The position numbers and the translations under genes are program-made. The notes under the pieces are model-generated. The model did not search any database. It had not been told where the DNA came from and saw only the letters and a list, made by a program, of their open reading frames with translations. 56,844 nucleotides of DNA from Candidatus Omnitrophota bacterium. Lineage in GTDB: Bacteria > Omnitrophota > Gorgyraeia > Aquiviventales > Aquiviventaceae. Each line of letters starts with the position of its first letter. The first letter of the stretch is position 1. Positions 16,498 through 24,445 of this stretch are shown here, in pieces. The stretch is from assembly GCA_023247275.1 (NCBI GenBank), contig JAHFGT010000004.1, positions 1 to 56,844 on the forward strand. Reading direction: 5' to 3'.

Positions 16498-16752
16498 ATG
16501 ACGGTACTCACAGCCACACAAGCCAGGGAGCAGCTCTTTGAGCTCACGAGGAAATCGGTGAAGGGCCACATGCCGATCAAGATTCGCGCAAAAGCGGGAG
16601 ATGTGGTGCTGATCTCAGAAGACGACTACGAAAGCCTGCTTGAAACCTTGGAGCTACTTTCGACCCCTGGCTTGCGCGAGAGTATTCGCGAAGCCAAGGC
16701 GGATATCAAAGCCGGCCGGACCAAGTCCCTCGAAGACATCTTTGGTAAATGA
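16498..16752 (+). CDS. Phd/YefM-family antitoxin
   Basis: An 84-residue protein beginning MTVLTATQAREQLFELT with LISEDDYESLLETLELL, the standard Phd/YefM DNA-binding fold and C-terminal toxin-neutralising helix. It overlaps the following toxin by ATGA. It is expected to neutralise the toxin and repress the operon. Confidence 0.88.
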   Translation: MTVLTATQAREQLFELTRKSVKGHMPIKIRAKAGDVVLISEDDYESLLETLELLSTPGLRESIREAKADIKAGRTKSLEDIFGK

Positions 16753-17012
16753 GTTCGAGGGAGTATGACATACGGATTACCCGCCGCGCTGAAAAGGACA
16801 TGGGGAAACTCACCCCCAAGCTAAGAGCGAAGCTCTACGATATCTTGACAGAAGTTATTGCCAAGAACCCTTTCCAGGGGAAGAAACTGCTCGGCGACCT
16901 GGCCGGCAGCTATTCCTACCGCTTGAGCTACAAGGATCGGATCGTCTACAGCGTCGATCCCAAAAGCAAAGTGGTCTACATCGAACGAGCCGCGACGCAT
17001 TACGGTGAGTAA
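16749..17012 (+). CDS. RelE/YoeB-type toxin (mRNA interferase)
   Basis: An 87-residue basic protein, YDIRITRRAEKDMGKL ... YSYRLSYKDRIVYSVD, of the RelE/ParE fold. Members cut mRNA on the ribosome; the basic residues and YRL-SYKDRIVY block fit this class. Second gene of a coupled antitoxin-toxin pair. Confidence 0.87.
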   Translation: MSSREYDIRITRRAEKDMGKLTPKLRAKLYDILTEVIAKNPFQGKKLLGDLAGSYSYRLSYKDRIVYSVDPKSKVVYIERAATHYGE

Positions 17013-17084
17013 GTCCTGTGCGAAACGCGATACCAAGGACTCAGACAGCGCTACCCGCCCATTTCGCTTGCAGCTGAGCGACGC

Positions 17085-17459
17085 TTGATTGCCGCTGCCC
17101 AGCATGGCTCTGAGCAAAGCGTCCAAGAACTTGTTCTGCGCCACATCGGCTTTGTCAGCTTCCGTCTTCATCGGAAAGTGTTTCCCAACCTTTTGCGACG
17201 GTTTGGCGAGGAGCTCCTGTCTGAGGCCATTCCGAGCTTATATGCCAAGATCCAGACGTATGACCTGGCGTACCGCGACAAACATGGTCATCCGAAACCC
17301 GTCAAGCTCGTTTCCTATATCTGGAAGCGGACTGATGGACATGTCCTCGATGGCTTGAACCGCGAACTTCAACACGACAAAGGATTACAAGCAGATTCGG
17401 TGATTACCGGAGAGCAGCTGAACAGAAAAGAAAGGATCGGGTACACATGCCAGGTCTGA
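17085..17459 (+). CDS. sigma-70-like region 2 fragment, probably broken
   Basis: The ORF can start at TTG 17085, but similarity to sigma factors begins earlier in the same frame (RYPPISLAAERRLIAAAQHG, from about 17048), with no ATG between the toxin stop (17012) and there. The visible part (ELVLRHIGFVSFRLHRKVFP, then FGEELLSEAIP) looks like sigma region 1.2-2; region 4 is absent. It therefore seems truncated at both ends, perhaps by the insertion of the toxin pair. A short stretch after it (17460-17541) holds nothing recognisable. Confidence 0.5.
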   Translation: MIAAAQHGSEQSVQELVLRHIGFVSFRLHRKVFPNLLRRFGEELLSEAIPSLYAKIQTYDLAYRDKHGHPKPVKLVSYIWKRTDGHVLDGLNRELQHDKGLQADSVITGEQLNRKERIGYTCQV

Positions 17460-17541
17460 CAAAAGTGCGCGGGAAGCTTAAAATAAGACGTCAGAGAGGA
17501 GTTGTCTGCCGTACTCCTGTGGATTTGCAACCTCTATGACT

Positions 17542-17820
17542 TTATTTCGCTGTATGCCATTCCTGCTGAATGCGCTCGGAGAGGATGATCTTGACGAGCG
17601 ATTGGTAAGGGACATCGCGTTCGTTGGCAAGCGTCTTCAGCGAGTTCAGCAGCGATTCGGGGAGACGGATAGAAATTGTCTTGACCGAGGGTTTGAGATT
17701 CGGGAACATCACCCGCTCAGCCTTGCCCCAATCCAGATACTCCGTGGAGTCGTGAGTGGCCCAGAACCGGCGTTCCTCGGCTTCTGACCGAAACTTAGGA
17801 ATTCGCTTTTTCGGCTTCAT
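17542..17820 (-). CDS. CopG-family antitoxin of a BrnT-type pair
   Basis: A 92-residue protein beginning MKPKKRIPKFRSEAEE, with FWATHDSTEYLDW and the ribbon-helix-helix KTISIRLPESLLNSLK followed by VPYQSLVKI. This is the CopG_antitoxin family often found after BrnT-like toxins. It overlaps brnT by 26 bases and would bind and silence toxin and promoter. Confidence 0.87.
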   Translation of the reverse strand: MKPKKRIPKFRSEAEERRFWATHDSTEYLDWGKAERVMFPNLKPSVKTISIRLPESLLNSLKTLANERDVPYQSLVKIILSERIQQEWHTAK

Positions 17821-18100
17821 CGTACGCCCTCCGCTCGCTCCGCGTCATATCCCGTGCTGAGATCACCCGAATCTGGCTACCGCGCATCGTGAAAGCGATA
17901 AAGAGTTGCCGGCCGGCATGAGTCTGACCGAGGACGTGATACCGATCTTCCTGTCGAGAGTGCGCCTCATCAGGGCTCAGCAACAAAGGAAGATTGAAAA
18001 AGATCTCCTCGCACTCATCATCTGAAACGCGGTGTTTGACATTCTTGCCTCGGTTGCCCGCGTCCCAATCAAAGCCAGTCCACTGCCCCAAACTCTTCAC
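17795..18100 (-). CDS. brnT: BrnT-family ribonuclease toxin
   Basis: The protein has FDWDAGNRGKNVKH, DECEEIFFN, RYHVLGQT and ISARDMTRSERRAY, the conserved blocks of BrnT (RelE-like RNase). The longest frame starts at GTG 18142, but a strong promoter with -10 at 18125-18130 would put the transcript start downstream of it; GTG 18100 (MKSLGQWTGFDWD) gives a 101-residue protein of normal length and follows AGAGG. The longer form cannot be excluded. Confidence 0.82.
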   Translation of the reverse strand: MKSLGQWTGFDWDAGNRGKNVKHRVSDDECEEIFFNLPLLLSPDEAHSRQEDRYHVLGQTHAGRQLFIAFTMRGSQIRVISARDMTRSERRAYDEAEKANS

Positions 18101-18113
18101 CGCAGCCTCTGTT

Positions 18114-18153
18114 TGTATATTTCTAATATATACATTTTCCACATCGCTGTCAA
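18114..18153 (-). promoter_or_regulatory. promoter and operator of the brnT pair
   Basis: On the minus strand TTGACA (18148-18153), 17 bases, TATATT (18125-18130). A perfect palindrome TGTATAT-N7-ATATACA (18114-18134) covers the -10 box, a typical place for toxin-antitoxin autorepression. Confidence 0.7.
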
Positions 18154-18205
18154 GACCGTTTGTCTATCCCCACCACCGGCGGTCCAGGGTACGGGGTACG
18201 GGTAC

Positions 18206-18231
18206 GTGCCAAGCACACCGGTGCCTGGCAC
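18206..18231. repeat. REP-like hairpin
   Basis: GTGCCAAGCAC and GTGCCTGGCAC form an 11-base stem with one mismatch and a four-base loop. It lies just after the 3' end of comM. The TGCCAGGCAC half also occurs at about 46948. Confidence 0.5.
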
Positions 18232-18248
18232 CTCAGGGATAGGCGTTT

Positions 18249-19763
18249 TTAGACCCAGAGTTGACGATCGAGGCTGCGATATTGGATGGCTTCCGCGATG
18301 TGCTCGGGCTGGATCGTTGCAGACTGAGCTAGATCAGCAATCGTCCTTGAGATTTTCAGAATCTTTGTGTAAGAGCGCGCCGATAGCGCCAGCTCGTGCA
18401 TGGCCGACTTCAGTAATCTCGCCGCCTCGGACGTCACCTCGCAGTACGTCTTCAATTCCTTCGAGCTCAACTGCGCGTTCGCGTGCTTCTGACCCCGCTT
18501 GTGACACCACTGCTGTGCTTTGATGACCCTGGCCCGGATCTGGGACGACGTTTCTCCGCTCGGCGCGTGGGTCAGCGCGTCGAATGGCACGGCGGGGACG
18601 TCCACATGGAGGTCGATCCGATCCAGCAGGGGACCGGAAATTCTCGAGCGGTAGCGCTGAATTTGCGTGGAGCTGCACCGGCACCGCCGATGGGGATCGG
18701 TGAGCCACCCGTCGGGGCACGGGTTCATCGCGGCCACGAGCAGAAATCGGGCCGGGAACCGCTGCGACCGTTGGGCGCGCGCAATATGCACGACGCCGTC
18801 TTCGAGCGGCTGGCGAAGACTGTCCAATACCCCACGCCGAAACTCGGGGAGCTCGTCGAGAAACAGCACCCCATGGTGCGCGAGTGACACTTCGCCTGGG
18901 CGGGGCAGCGGGCCGCCACCGACCAGCGCGATGTCCGAGCTGGTGTGGTGTGGCGAGCGAAACGGCCGTTGCGTGACCAGTGGCTGGCCATCCAGCAGCC
19001 CGACCACGCTATAAATCTTCGTCGTTTCCAACGCTTCTTCCAGCGTCAGATCTGGCTGAATGGTGGGAATACGTTGCGCCAGCATCGTCTTGCCGGTGCC
19101 TGGCGGGCCGATCAGCAGCAGATGATGCCGGCCAGCGACCGCCACTTCAAGCGCCCGTTTGACATGGGCTTGGCCGGCGACATCCGCCATATCCAGCGTT
19201 GTCGCTGACGCGGCACCCATCGGGGGCAGCGTCGGCTGCTGCGGCGCGATCGTCTCCTCGCCTGAGAGAAATTTCACCGCTTGCAGCAGCGATTCGATCG
19301 GGATGACCTCAAGGCCAGGGACTAAGCAGGCTTCTAGCGCATTGTGGCGCGGCAATAGCAACGGCTTACGCTGGACCATGGCAGCAGCGGCCATCGGCAA
19401 CACGCCAGGAAGCGGGCGCAGTCTGCCGTCAAGGGCCAGTTCGCCCAATGCGATGATGCCATCCAGCCGTGCCGGATCCACCTGTCCAGAAGCTGCAAGG
19501 ATTCCTAGTGCGATCGCCAGATCAAATACCCCGCCGGTCTTCTTGACATCGGCTGGCGCTAAATTGACCACAACCCGCCGCGAGGGCAGCACGAGCTGGC
19601 TGTTGAGGATGGCCGAGCGGACTCGTTCCTTCGATTCTTTAACCGCCTGGTCTGGTAAGCCGACGATAGTGAGCGAGGGCAGTCCTCGTCCGGTATCGAC
19701 TTCGACGTGGACCACGAATGCGTCAAGTCCAATGACCGCATAGGATAACGTGCGAGCGAGCAT
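18249..19763 (-). CDS. comM: ComM/YifB family AAA+ ATPase (Mg-chelatase-like)
   Basis: A 504-residue protein of normal family length. The N-terminal ChlI-like domain (SLTIVGLPDQAVKES, PADVKK-GG-FDLAIALG) is followed by the AAA+ core with Walker A LLIGPPGTGKTML, a Walker B-like LFLDELPEF and a C-terminal Mg_chelatase_C domain. ComM is a DNA helicase that extends strand exchange in natural transformation. AAGGAG lies before the start. The segment 18327-18719 is repeated at 15705-16097. comM is a known integration target (for example for resistance islands in Acinetobacter), which fits the island beside it. Confidence 0.93.
   Translation of the reverse strand: MLARTLSYAVIGLDAFVVHVEVDTGRGLPSLTIVGLPDQAVKESKERVRSAILNSQLVLPSRRVVVNLAPADVKKTGGVFDLAIALGILAASGQVDPARLDGIIALGELALDGRLRPLPGVLPMAAAAMVQRKPLLLPRHNALEACLVPGLEVIPIESLLQAVKFLSGEETIAPQQPTLPPMGAASATTLDMADVAGQAHVKRALEVAVAGRHHLLLIGPPGTGKTMLAQRIPTIQPDLTLEEALETTKIYSVVGLLDGQPLVTQRPFRSPHHTSSDIALVGGGPLPRPGEVSLAHHGVLFLDELPEFRRGVLDSLRQPLEDGVVHIARAQRSQRFPARFLLVAAMNPCPDGWLTDPHRRCRCSSTQIQRYRSRISGPLLDRIDLHVDVPAVPFDALTHAPSGETSSQIRARVIKAQQWCHKRGQKHANAQLSSKELKTYCEVTSEAARLLKSAMHELALSARSYTKILKISRTIADLAQSATIQPEHIAEAIQYRSLDRQLWV
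18327..18719. repeat. 393-bp direct repeat within comM, copy B
   Basis: Copy inside full comM, corresponding to 15705-16097. Identity was compared by eye line by line and no difference was found. The 78 or so coding bases after it differ between copies (SATIQPEHIAEAI here, SQRIQPKHIAEAL in copy A). Confidence 0.85.
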
Positions 19764-19878
19764 GGAAAACCTGGCTCCTTCAAGAGGCAGAGATGGTCCT
19801 GCCTTGGATCGGATCGCTGGGGCTCCCCTCTGGGCGAGGTACTGAGGCGGTGAGGGACGAGTGGTGCTGTGAAAAAAC

Positions 19879-19907
19879 TTGCCTCCACAGGCGGTTGAGA
19901 CTATAAT
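19879..19907 (+). promoter_or_regulatory. promoter of the 19951 operon
   Basis: TTGCCT (19879-19884), 17 bases, TATAAT (19902-19907), about 40 bases ahead of the coiled-coil gene and divergent from comM. Confidence 0.65.
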
Positions 19908-19950
19908 GCAGCATAATTGTATCGCCTGCCCAGGTCAAGGAGAATCCCAC

Positions 19951-20556
19951 ATGAAATGGACTCGAAATCGGCTTATCTTGTTGGCGATGGCTGTGGTGTC
20001 AGTTGTGGCGCTGTGGCGGACGGTGTCTGTTGAGCAACAGCGCCGCCAGCTGGTACGGTCGTATGACCAGGCCCAACGGCTGGTGGCCCAGTTGCAAAGC
20101 GAGAAAGATTTTCTGAATACTGAGCTGACGACTGCCACGCATACCATCGAGGATCAGACCGCCGATACGAGCAACCTCCGCGCTGAGCTGGCATCGTTGC
20201 AGTCCCGCCTGGATGACACCTCGCAACAGCTAGCCTCGCTGCAGCACGAACATGACCAGCTGAAGGACGAAAATCGCTCGCTCTTTTCCCAGGTCGGGCA
20301 GGTGATGCTGGAAAAGCAGCAGCTCGAAGCTCGGCTGACCAATCTGCGTGAACTCAAGCTCGCCATGCGAGATGTTCGCCACACATTGTGGCAGCAGCGC
20401 GTGGCGGCTTGGAAGGCCAGGGGGGAGGCGTTACGGCAGTCGGATGAAGAACGGCTCGCCTCAGGCAATCGCGGATATCTGATCCGCAATGGGCAACCGA
20501 CCCTCGCCGCCGCTACACGACTGCAGGTGCACGTGCTTGATCCGCAATCCCAGTAA
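19951..20556 (+). CDS. membrane-anchored coiled-coil protein
   Basis: A 201-residue protein; AAGGAG precedes ATG 19951. One N-terminal membrane segment (LILLAMAVVSVVALW) is followed by a long coiled coil (about residues 30-135) rich in Q, L, E and R. The C-terminus has a short globular stretch (NRGYLIRNGQPTL). No enzyme motif is seen. It may be an envelope structural protein; it starts an operon with a PAP2-like protein, an L,D-transpeptidase and accA. Confidence 0.75.
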   Translation: MKWTRNRLILLAMAVVSVVALWRTVSVEQQRRQLVRSYDQAQRLVAQLQSEKDFLNTELTTATHTIEDQTADTSNLRAELASLQSRLDDTSQQLASLQHEHDQLKDENRSLFSQVGQVMLEKQQLEARLTNLRELKLAMRDVRHTLWQQRVAAWKARGEALRQSDEERLASGNRGYLIRNGQPTLAAATRLQVHVLDPQSQ

Positions 20557-20565
20557 GCGGAGTAC

Positions 20566-21012
20566 ATGAATTCGGTTGTACGCGCCTGGGGCACCAACCA
20601 GGCGTTCCTGTCATGGCTGGTAGCCTGCCTGGTTGCCCAAAGTATCAAAATTCTCTTAGGGGTTATTCGTCTTCGACGGTTTGACTTCCGGTGGCTCATT
20701 GGTACCGGCGGCATGCCCAGCACTCATGCCGCCGGTGTGACCGCGCTCAGCCTCTCTGTTGGATTTCTCGATGGTTTTAACTCTCCGCTCTTCGCGACAG
20801 CGCTCGCCTTCACCTTTGTCACACTCTTCGATGCGCAAGGGGTCCGCCGCTGGAGCGGTCGCCAAGCTCAAGTGCTCAACAAGATGATGGAAGACATGTA
20901 CTTTCAGCGGCGCATTCAAGAGCAACGGTTGAAAGAGTTGCTCGGGCATACGCCGATCGAAGTGATGGCCGGCGTCGGCGTCGGCGTCGTCACAGCCCTG
21001 ATACTTCGATAG
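20566..21012 (+). CDS. divergent PAP2 family membrane protein (DUF212)
   Basis: A 148-residue protein with QSIKILLGVIR, GGMPSTHAAGVTALS and FVTLFDAQGVRR, the conserved blocks of the divergent PAP2 family, and three to four membrane segments. The SxH-type motif suggests phosphatase chemistry on a lipid phosphate, but the function of the family is not settled. It follows the preceding gene by nine bases. Confidence 0.88.
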   Translation: MNSVVRAWGTNQAFLSWLVACLVAQSIKILLGVIRLRRFDFRWLIGTGGMPSTHAAGVTALSLSVGFLDGFNSPLFATALAFTFVTLFDAQGVRRWSGRQAQVLNKMMEDMYFQRRIQEQRLKELLGHTPIEVMAGVGVGVVTALILR

Positions 21013-21063
21013 GTCAGTCGGCAGTCGGTTGTCGAGCTGGACAAGGTGGGGGAGCGAACGATC

Positions 21064-21972
21064 ATGCGTCAGAGGATCATGCTGGGCGTCAGTGTTGCCG
21101 TCGGGTTGGTCGTGCTGATCGGAGGAGTCGTGTGGGTCAGCCAGCAAGGGATGTTGGGCAGCAAGCCGCAACAATTATACGCGCACGCCGTGAGTGCGGC
21201 ACAAGACGGCCGTACCGCGGATGCCCAAGCACGATTAGAGGAGCTGATTTCCACGTATCCGGATTCGCCCTGGGCTGACGATGCGCTACTGAAACTGGGT
21301 GAGCTGTATGAGCAGCAACAACAGTTCGTCGAAGCGCGCGCCATGTACCGTACCCTTGTGGAGCGATTTCCGGATTCGTCGCTCTTGGCCAAAACGCAGG
21401 AGCGATTGGGCAATGTCAACATTGCCCTGTTGTTCTCGCCGATCGTCACGGATTTGGATAAGACACATGAGGTCCAGCCAGGCGATACGTTGGGCCGAAT
21501 CGCCACCGCCAATGGCACGACAGTGGAATGTCTTCAGCGGGCCAATGGGCTCAAGGGGGATGTGATCCGTCCTGGGCAGAAATTGAAACTGCCGAAGGGC
21601 CGATTTACGATTGTCGTCGACAAATCCCAAAATCAGCTGTTGCTGACCGAGGACAACCAGTTCATGAAGATGTATCCAGTCGCGACCGGGAAAGACAATT
21701 CCACACCGGTCGGGACGTTTAAGATCATCACCAAAGTTCCCAACCCGGATTGGTATACGCAAGGGGCCATTGTGCCGGCTGGCAGCGAGCAGAATATCCT
21801 TGGGACTCGATGGATGGGCATTGACAAACAAGGGTTCGGTATCCATGGCTCGGTGGACCCCAGCGCCATCGGGCAGCAGGTGACAGCAGGATGTGTGCGG
21901 ATGAACAACTCGGATGTGGAGGAGCTGTTCGCCATCGTTCCGCTCGGCACTGAGGTGACGATTGTGGACTAA
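21064..21972 (+). CDS. TPR-LysM-L,D-transpeptidase
   Basis: A 302-residue protein with an N-terminal membrane anchor, two TPR-like repeats (about 40-115; YAHAVSAAQDGRTADAQ, LLKLGELYEQQQQF), a LysM domain (VQPGDTLGRIATANG, about 137-180) and a YkuD catalytic domain with GFGIHGS and TAGCVRMNN (catalytic Cys). It acts on peptidoglycan in the periplasm, making 3-3 cross-links or attaching proteins. ATG 21064 is preferred over GTG 21046, as GGGGGAG precedes it. Confidence 0.9.
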   Translation: MRQRIMLGVSVAVGLVVLIGGVVWVSQQGMLGSKPQQLYAHAVSAAQDGRTADAQARLEELISTYPDSPWADDALLKLGELYEQQQQFVEARAMYRTLVERFPDSSLLAKTQERLGNVNIALLFSPIVTDLDKTHEVQPGDTLGRIATANGTTVECLQRANGLKGDVIRPGQKLKLPKGRFTIVVDKSQNQLLLTEDNQFMKMYPVATGKDNSTPVGTFKIITKVPNPDWYTQGAIVPAGSEQNILGTRWMGIDKQGFGIHGSVDPSAIGQQVTAGCVRMNNSDVEELFAIVPLGTEVTIVD

Positions 21973-22983
21973 ATGACCCCGATGAGCATGAACGGCTATC
22001 GGTACGATTTCGAGAAGCCGATCGCTGAGCTGGAACACCGTCTGCGCGAGGCGCAGAAGGGGACTGACTCAAGCCAACGCACTGACCTGGTGCGGACCCT
22101 CGAGGTGCAGCTTGAGCAGCTCAAGCGCAAAGTGTATGGCAGTCTCACACCCTGGCAACGTGTCCAGCTCGCCCGCCACCCCCAACGCCCCTACACATTA
22201 GACTACATCGGTCTGTTACTCAGCGATTTTGTCCAGTTGCACGGCGATCGACTGTTTCGGGATGATCGGGCGCTGATTGGTGGAATCGGTCGGTTCGAAG
22301 GCCGATCCTGCCTGGTGATCGGCCACCAAAAGGGCAGGGATACCAAAGAAAATCTGCTGCGCAATTTCGGCTCGGCCCACCCTGAGGGGTACCGAAAGGC
22401 GATGCGGCTGATGCGGCTGGCGCAGAAGCTGCGGCTGCCGGTCCTCATTTTTATCGATACGCCAGGGGCCTACCCTGGGATCGGCGCTGAAGAACGGGGG
22501 CAGGCGCATTCCATTGCGTGGAATATGCGCGAGATGGCAAGGTTACGCACGCCGATTTACGTCTGCGTGATCGGCGAGGGCGGCTCAGGCGGCGCGTTGG
22601 GAATCGGGGTCGGGGATTGGACCGCGATGTTGGAGAATGCGTATTACTCGGTCATCTCGCCAGAGGGGTGCGCGGCGATTCTGTGGAGAGATCGCGCGCG
22701 CGCGCCAGAAGCGGCTGCAGCCCTCAAGCTGACGTCAGTGGACCTGCTGCAGTTTGGAATTGTTGACGAGGTCATTGAAGAGCCGATGGGTGGAGCCCAC
22801 CGCGAACCGGATAAAGTCGCCCAGCGGCTGAAGGCGTCGATCCAGCGCTTTCTGAAGTTGACGGATTCGATTCCGCCAGACCAGTTGTTGCAACGCCGGT
22901 ACGACCGTTTTCGTCGGATCGGCGTGTTTTCATCGCGCCAGAGCGCCGTCACAGCGATTCCAGACAACCGTTCTGCAGAATGA
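21973..22983 (+). CDS. accA: acetyl-CoA carboxylase carboxyltransferase subunit alpha
   Basis: A 336-residue protein of usual length with GDRLFRDDRALIGGI, IGHQKGRDTKEN, FIDTPGAYPGIGAEERGQ and EGGSGGALGIG, all AccA hallmarks. Together with AccD it transfers the carboxyl group from biotin to acetyl-CoA, the first committed step of fatty acid synthesis. It starts at once after the transpeptidase stop. The stop codon is the first base of a perfect palindrome. Confidence 0.96.
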   Translation: MTPMSMNGYRYDFEKPIAELEHRLREAQKGTDSSQRTDLVRTLEVQLEQLKRKVYGSLTPWQRVQLARHPQRPYTLDYIGLLLSDFVQLHGDRLFRDDRALIGGIGRFEGRSCLVIGHQKGRDTKENLLRNFGSAHPEGYRKAMRLMRLAQKLRLPVLIFIDTPGAYPGIGAEERGQAHSIAWNMREMARLRTPIYVCVIGEGGSGGALGIGVGDWTAMLENAYYSVISPEGCAAILWRDRARAPEAAAALKLTSVDLLQFGIVDEVIEEPMGGAHREPDKVAQRLKASIQRFLKLTDSIPPDQLLQRRYDRFRRIGVFSSRQSAVTAIPDNRSAE

Positions 22984-23032
22984 CGGGGACAGGATACTTC
23001 AATAGTGCTCATCAAGTATCCTGTCCCCGTCA
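22981..23032. repeat. perfect 19-base palindrome after accA
   Basis: TGACGGGGACAGGATACTT (22981-22999) and its exact reverse complement (23014-23032) enclose 14 bases. No T-run follows on either side. It resembles a REP doublet (REPIN), and shares the GGGGACAG core with the REPs near the RAYT gene. Confidence 0.75.
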
Positions 23033-23071
23033 TTCTTGTACACCCGACGCCCTTGACCCTACACCGGTTGT

Positions 23072-23467
23072 CTACGTGGCGCCCTTGGCTTGCGCCAAGA
23101 CCTGATCAATTCGCGCCACCAACAGCGCCAAATCGTACGGCTTACCCATCACAAACGCCCGATTGTCCGTTTCCTGGGGCATGGGCTCCCAGTGGCCCTC
23201 AACCGCGACGCCGGTCAGCATGATAATCGGCAGCCGACGGGTTCTGGGGTTGGCTCGCAGATCCTCATAAGTCGCGATGCCGTCCTTGTGTGGCATCAGC
23301 ATATCTAGCAGCACGAGGTCGTAGGGTTCATTGGCGATCGCGGCGATCCCGTCTTCACCGGTAGCCACAGCGCGGATCTGGTACCCGTCTGCCTGCAGCC
23401 GTACGGTGAGCGTTTCCCGGAAATCGGCGTTGTCGTCAATGAGCAAGATGCGTGCGCGTGTGCTCAT
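23072..23467 (-). CDS. single-domain response regulator (CheY-like)
   Basis: A 131-residue receiver domain only: ILLIDDNADF acidic pair, phosphoacceptor in LVLLDMLMP, IIMLTG and VMGKPYD with the conserved Thr/Gly and Lys. No output domain. ATG 23467 with AAGGA upstream is preferred to GTG 23470. No kinase is adjacent, so its partner is unknown; the insertion EGHWEPMPQETDNRA lengthens the beta4-alpha4 loop. Confidence 0.88.
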   Translation of the reverse strand: MSTRARILLIDDNADFRETLTVRLQADGYQIRAVATGEDGIAAIANEPYDLVLLDMLMPHKDGIATYEDLRANPRTRRLPIIMLTGVAVEGHWEPMPQETDNRAFVMGKPYDLALLVARIDQVLAQAKGAT

Positions 23468-23565
23468 CACTTAACATCCTTGCGTGTTGGCATGTTCTGA
23501 TCGCCGCAGTCCGCCTGCGCGATTGCTGGATTGTACCGTATCCCTGCGCGGTGTGGTGCGAAAAA

Positions 23566-23652
23566 TGGTGCCGAGGGAGGGAGTTGAACCCTCACGGCTT
23601 TTCGGCCACGGGTTTTTGAGACCCGCGCGTCTGCCAGTTCCGCCACCTCGGC
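23566..23652 (-). tRNA. tRNA-Leu (anticodon CAA)
   Basis: On the minus strand the acceptor GCCGAGG pairs with CCTCGGC, followed by A and an encoded CCA. The anticodon stem CGGGT/ACCCG has loop CTCAAAA, giving CAA. A long variable arm (GTGGCCGAAAAGCC region) and GGTTCAACTCC T-arm are class II features. Confidence 0.95.
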
Positions 23653-23672
23653 AACAAGCGCATAGAGCGCTC

Positions 23673-24428
23673 TTAACGCTCACTCTTTGTCAGGAACGGT
23701 TTGATCAGGTCGATCGGCACCGGGAAGATCGTCGTCGAGTTTTTCTCCGTCGCGATCTCAGCGAGTGTCTGAAGATAGCGCAGCTGCAACGCCATCGGCT
23801 GCTCGCTCATCATGCGCGCCGCGGCCACCAATTTTTCCGCGGCCTGGAACTCTGCTTCGGAGCCGATGACCTTGGCGCGCCGAACCCGCTCGGCTTCGGC
23901 TTGCCGCGCCATCGCACGACGCATCTCCTCGGGCAGATCGACGTGCTTGATCTCGACCGCTGACACCTTCACGCCCCAGGGATCGGTCTGCTTGTCGATG
24001 ATGGTTTGCAGTCGCTGGTTCAGCGCGTCCCGATGCGCCAATAGCTCGTCGAGCTCCACCTGGCCGAGGACGCTGCGCAGCGTGGTCTGCGCCATCTGGG
24101 ACGTGGCGAACAGGTAATCCTCGACGGCGACAATCGCCTTGTTGGGATCCACGACCCGGAAATAGGTGACGGCATTGACCTTGATCGACACGTTATCCTT
24201 TGAGATGACGTCCTGCGGCGGGACATCCAGCGTGATCGTGCGCAGGCTGATGCGGGTCATCCGGTCGATCGGCCAGATGATAAACGCGAGTCCTGGGCCG
24301 ATGGGCTGAGGCGTCAGTCGACCCAGCCGAAAGATGACGCCCCGCTCGTACTCATTCAGAATCTTGACGCAGTTCACGACCCAGAACAGACCGAAGAGCA
24401 GGATCGGCGTCCATCCGAACATCCACAT
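23673..24428 (-). CDS. slipin / stomatin-like SPFH membrane protein
   Basis: A 251-residue protein: N-terminal membrane segment ([14 protein letters not shown]), then the SPFH domain with [31 protein letters not shown] and the coiled [21 protein letters not shown] stretch. ATG 24428 has GGAGGAAT before it; the longer frame is not needed. It forms oligomers at the inner membrane and is usually paired with an NfeD-type protease, which is the next gene upstream, 17 bases away. Confidence 0.94.
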   Translation of the reverse strand: MWMFGWTPILLFGLFWVVNCVKILNEYERGVIFRLGRLTPQPIGPGLAFIIWPIDRMTRISLRTITLDVPPQDVISKDNVSIKVNAVTYFRVVDPNKAIVAVEDYLFATSQMAQTTLRSVLGQVELDELLAHRDALNQRLQTIIDKQTDPWGVKVSAVEIKHVDLPEEMRRAMARQAEAERVRRAKVIGSEAEFQAAEKLVAAARMMSEQPMALQLRYLQTLAEIATEKNSTTIFPVPIDLIKPFLTKSER

Positions 24429-24445
24429 CGATTCCTCCTTAGCCA

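Noticed and set aside
22981-23032. Palindrome after accA as an intrinsic terminator
   Set aside because: No T-run on either side and a long loop; a REP-type element fits better.
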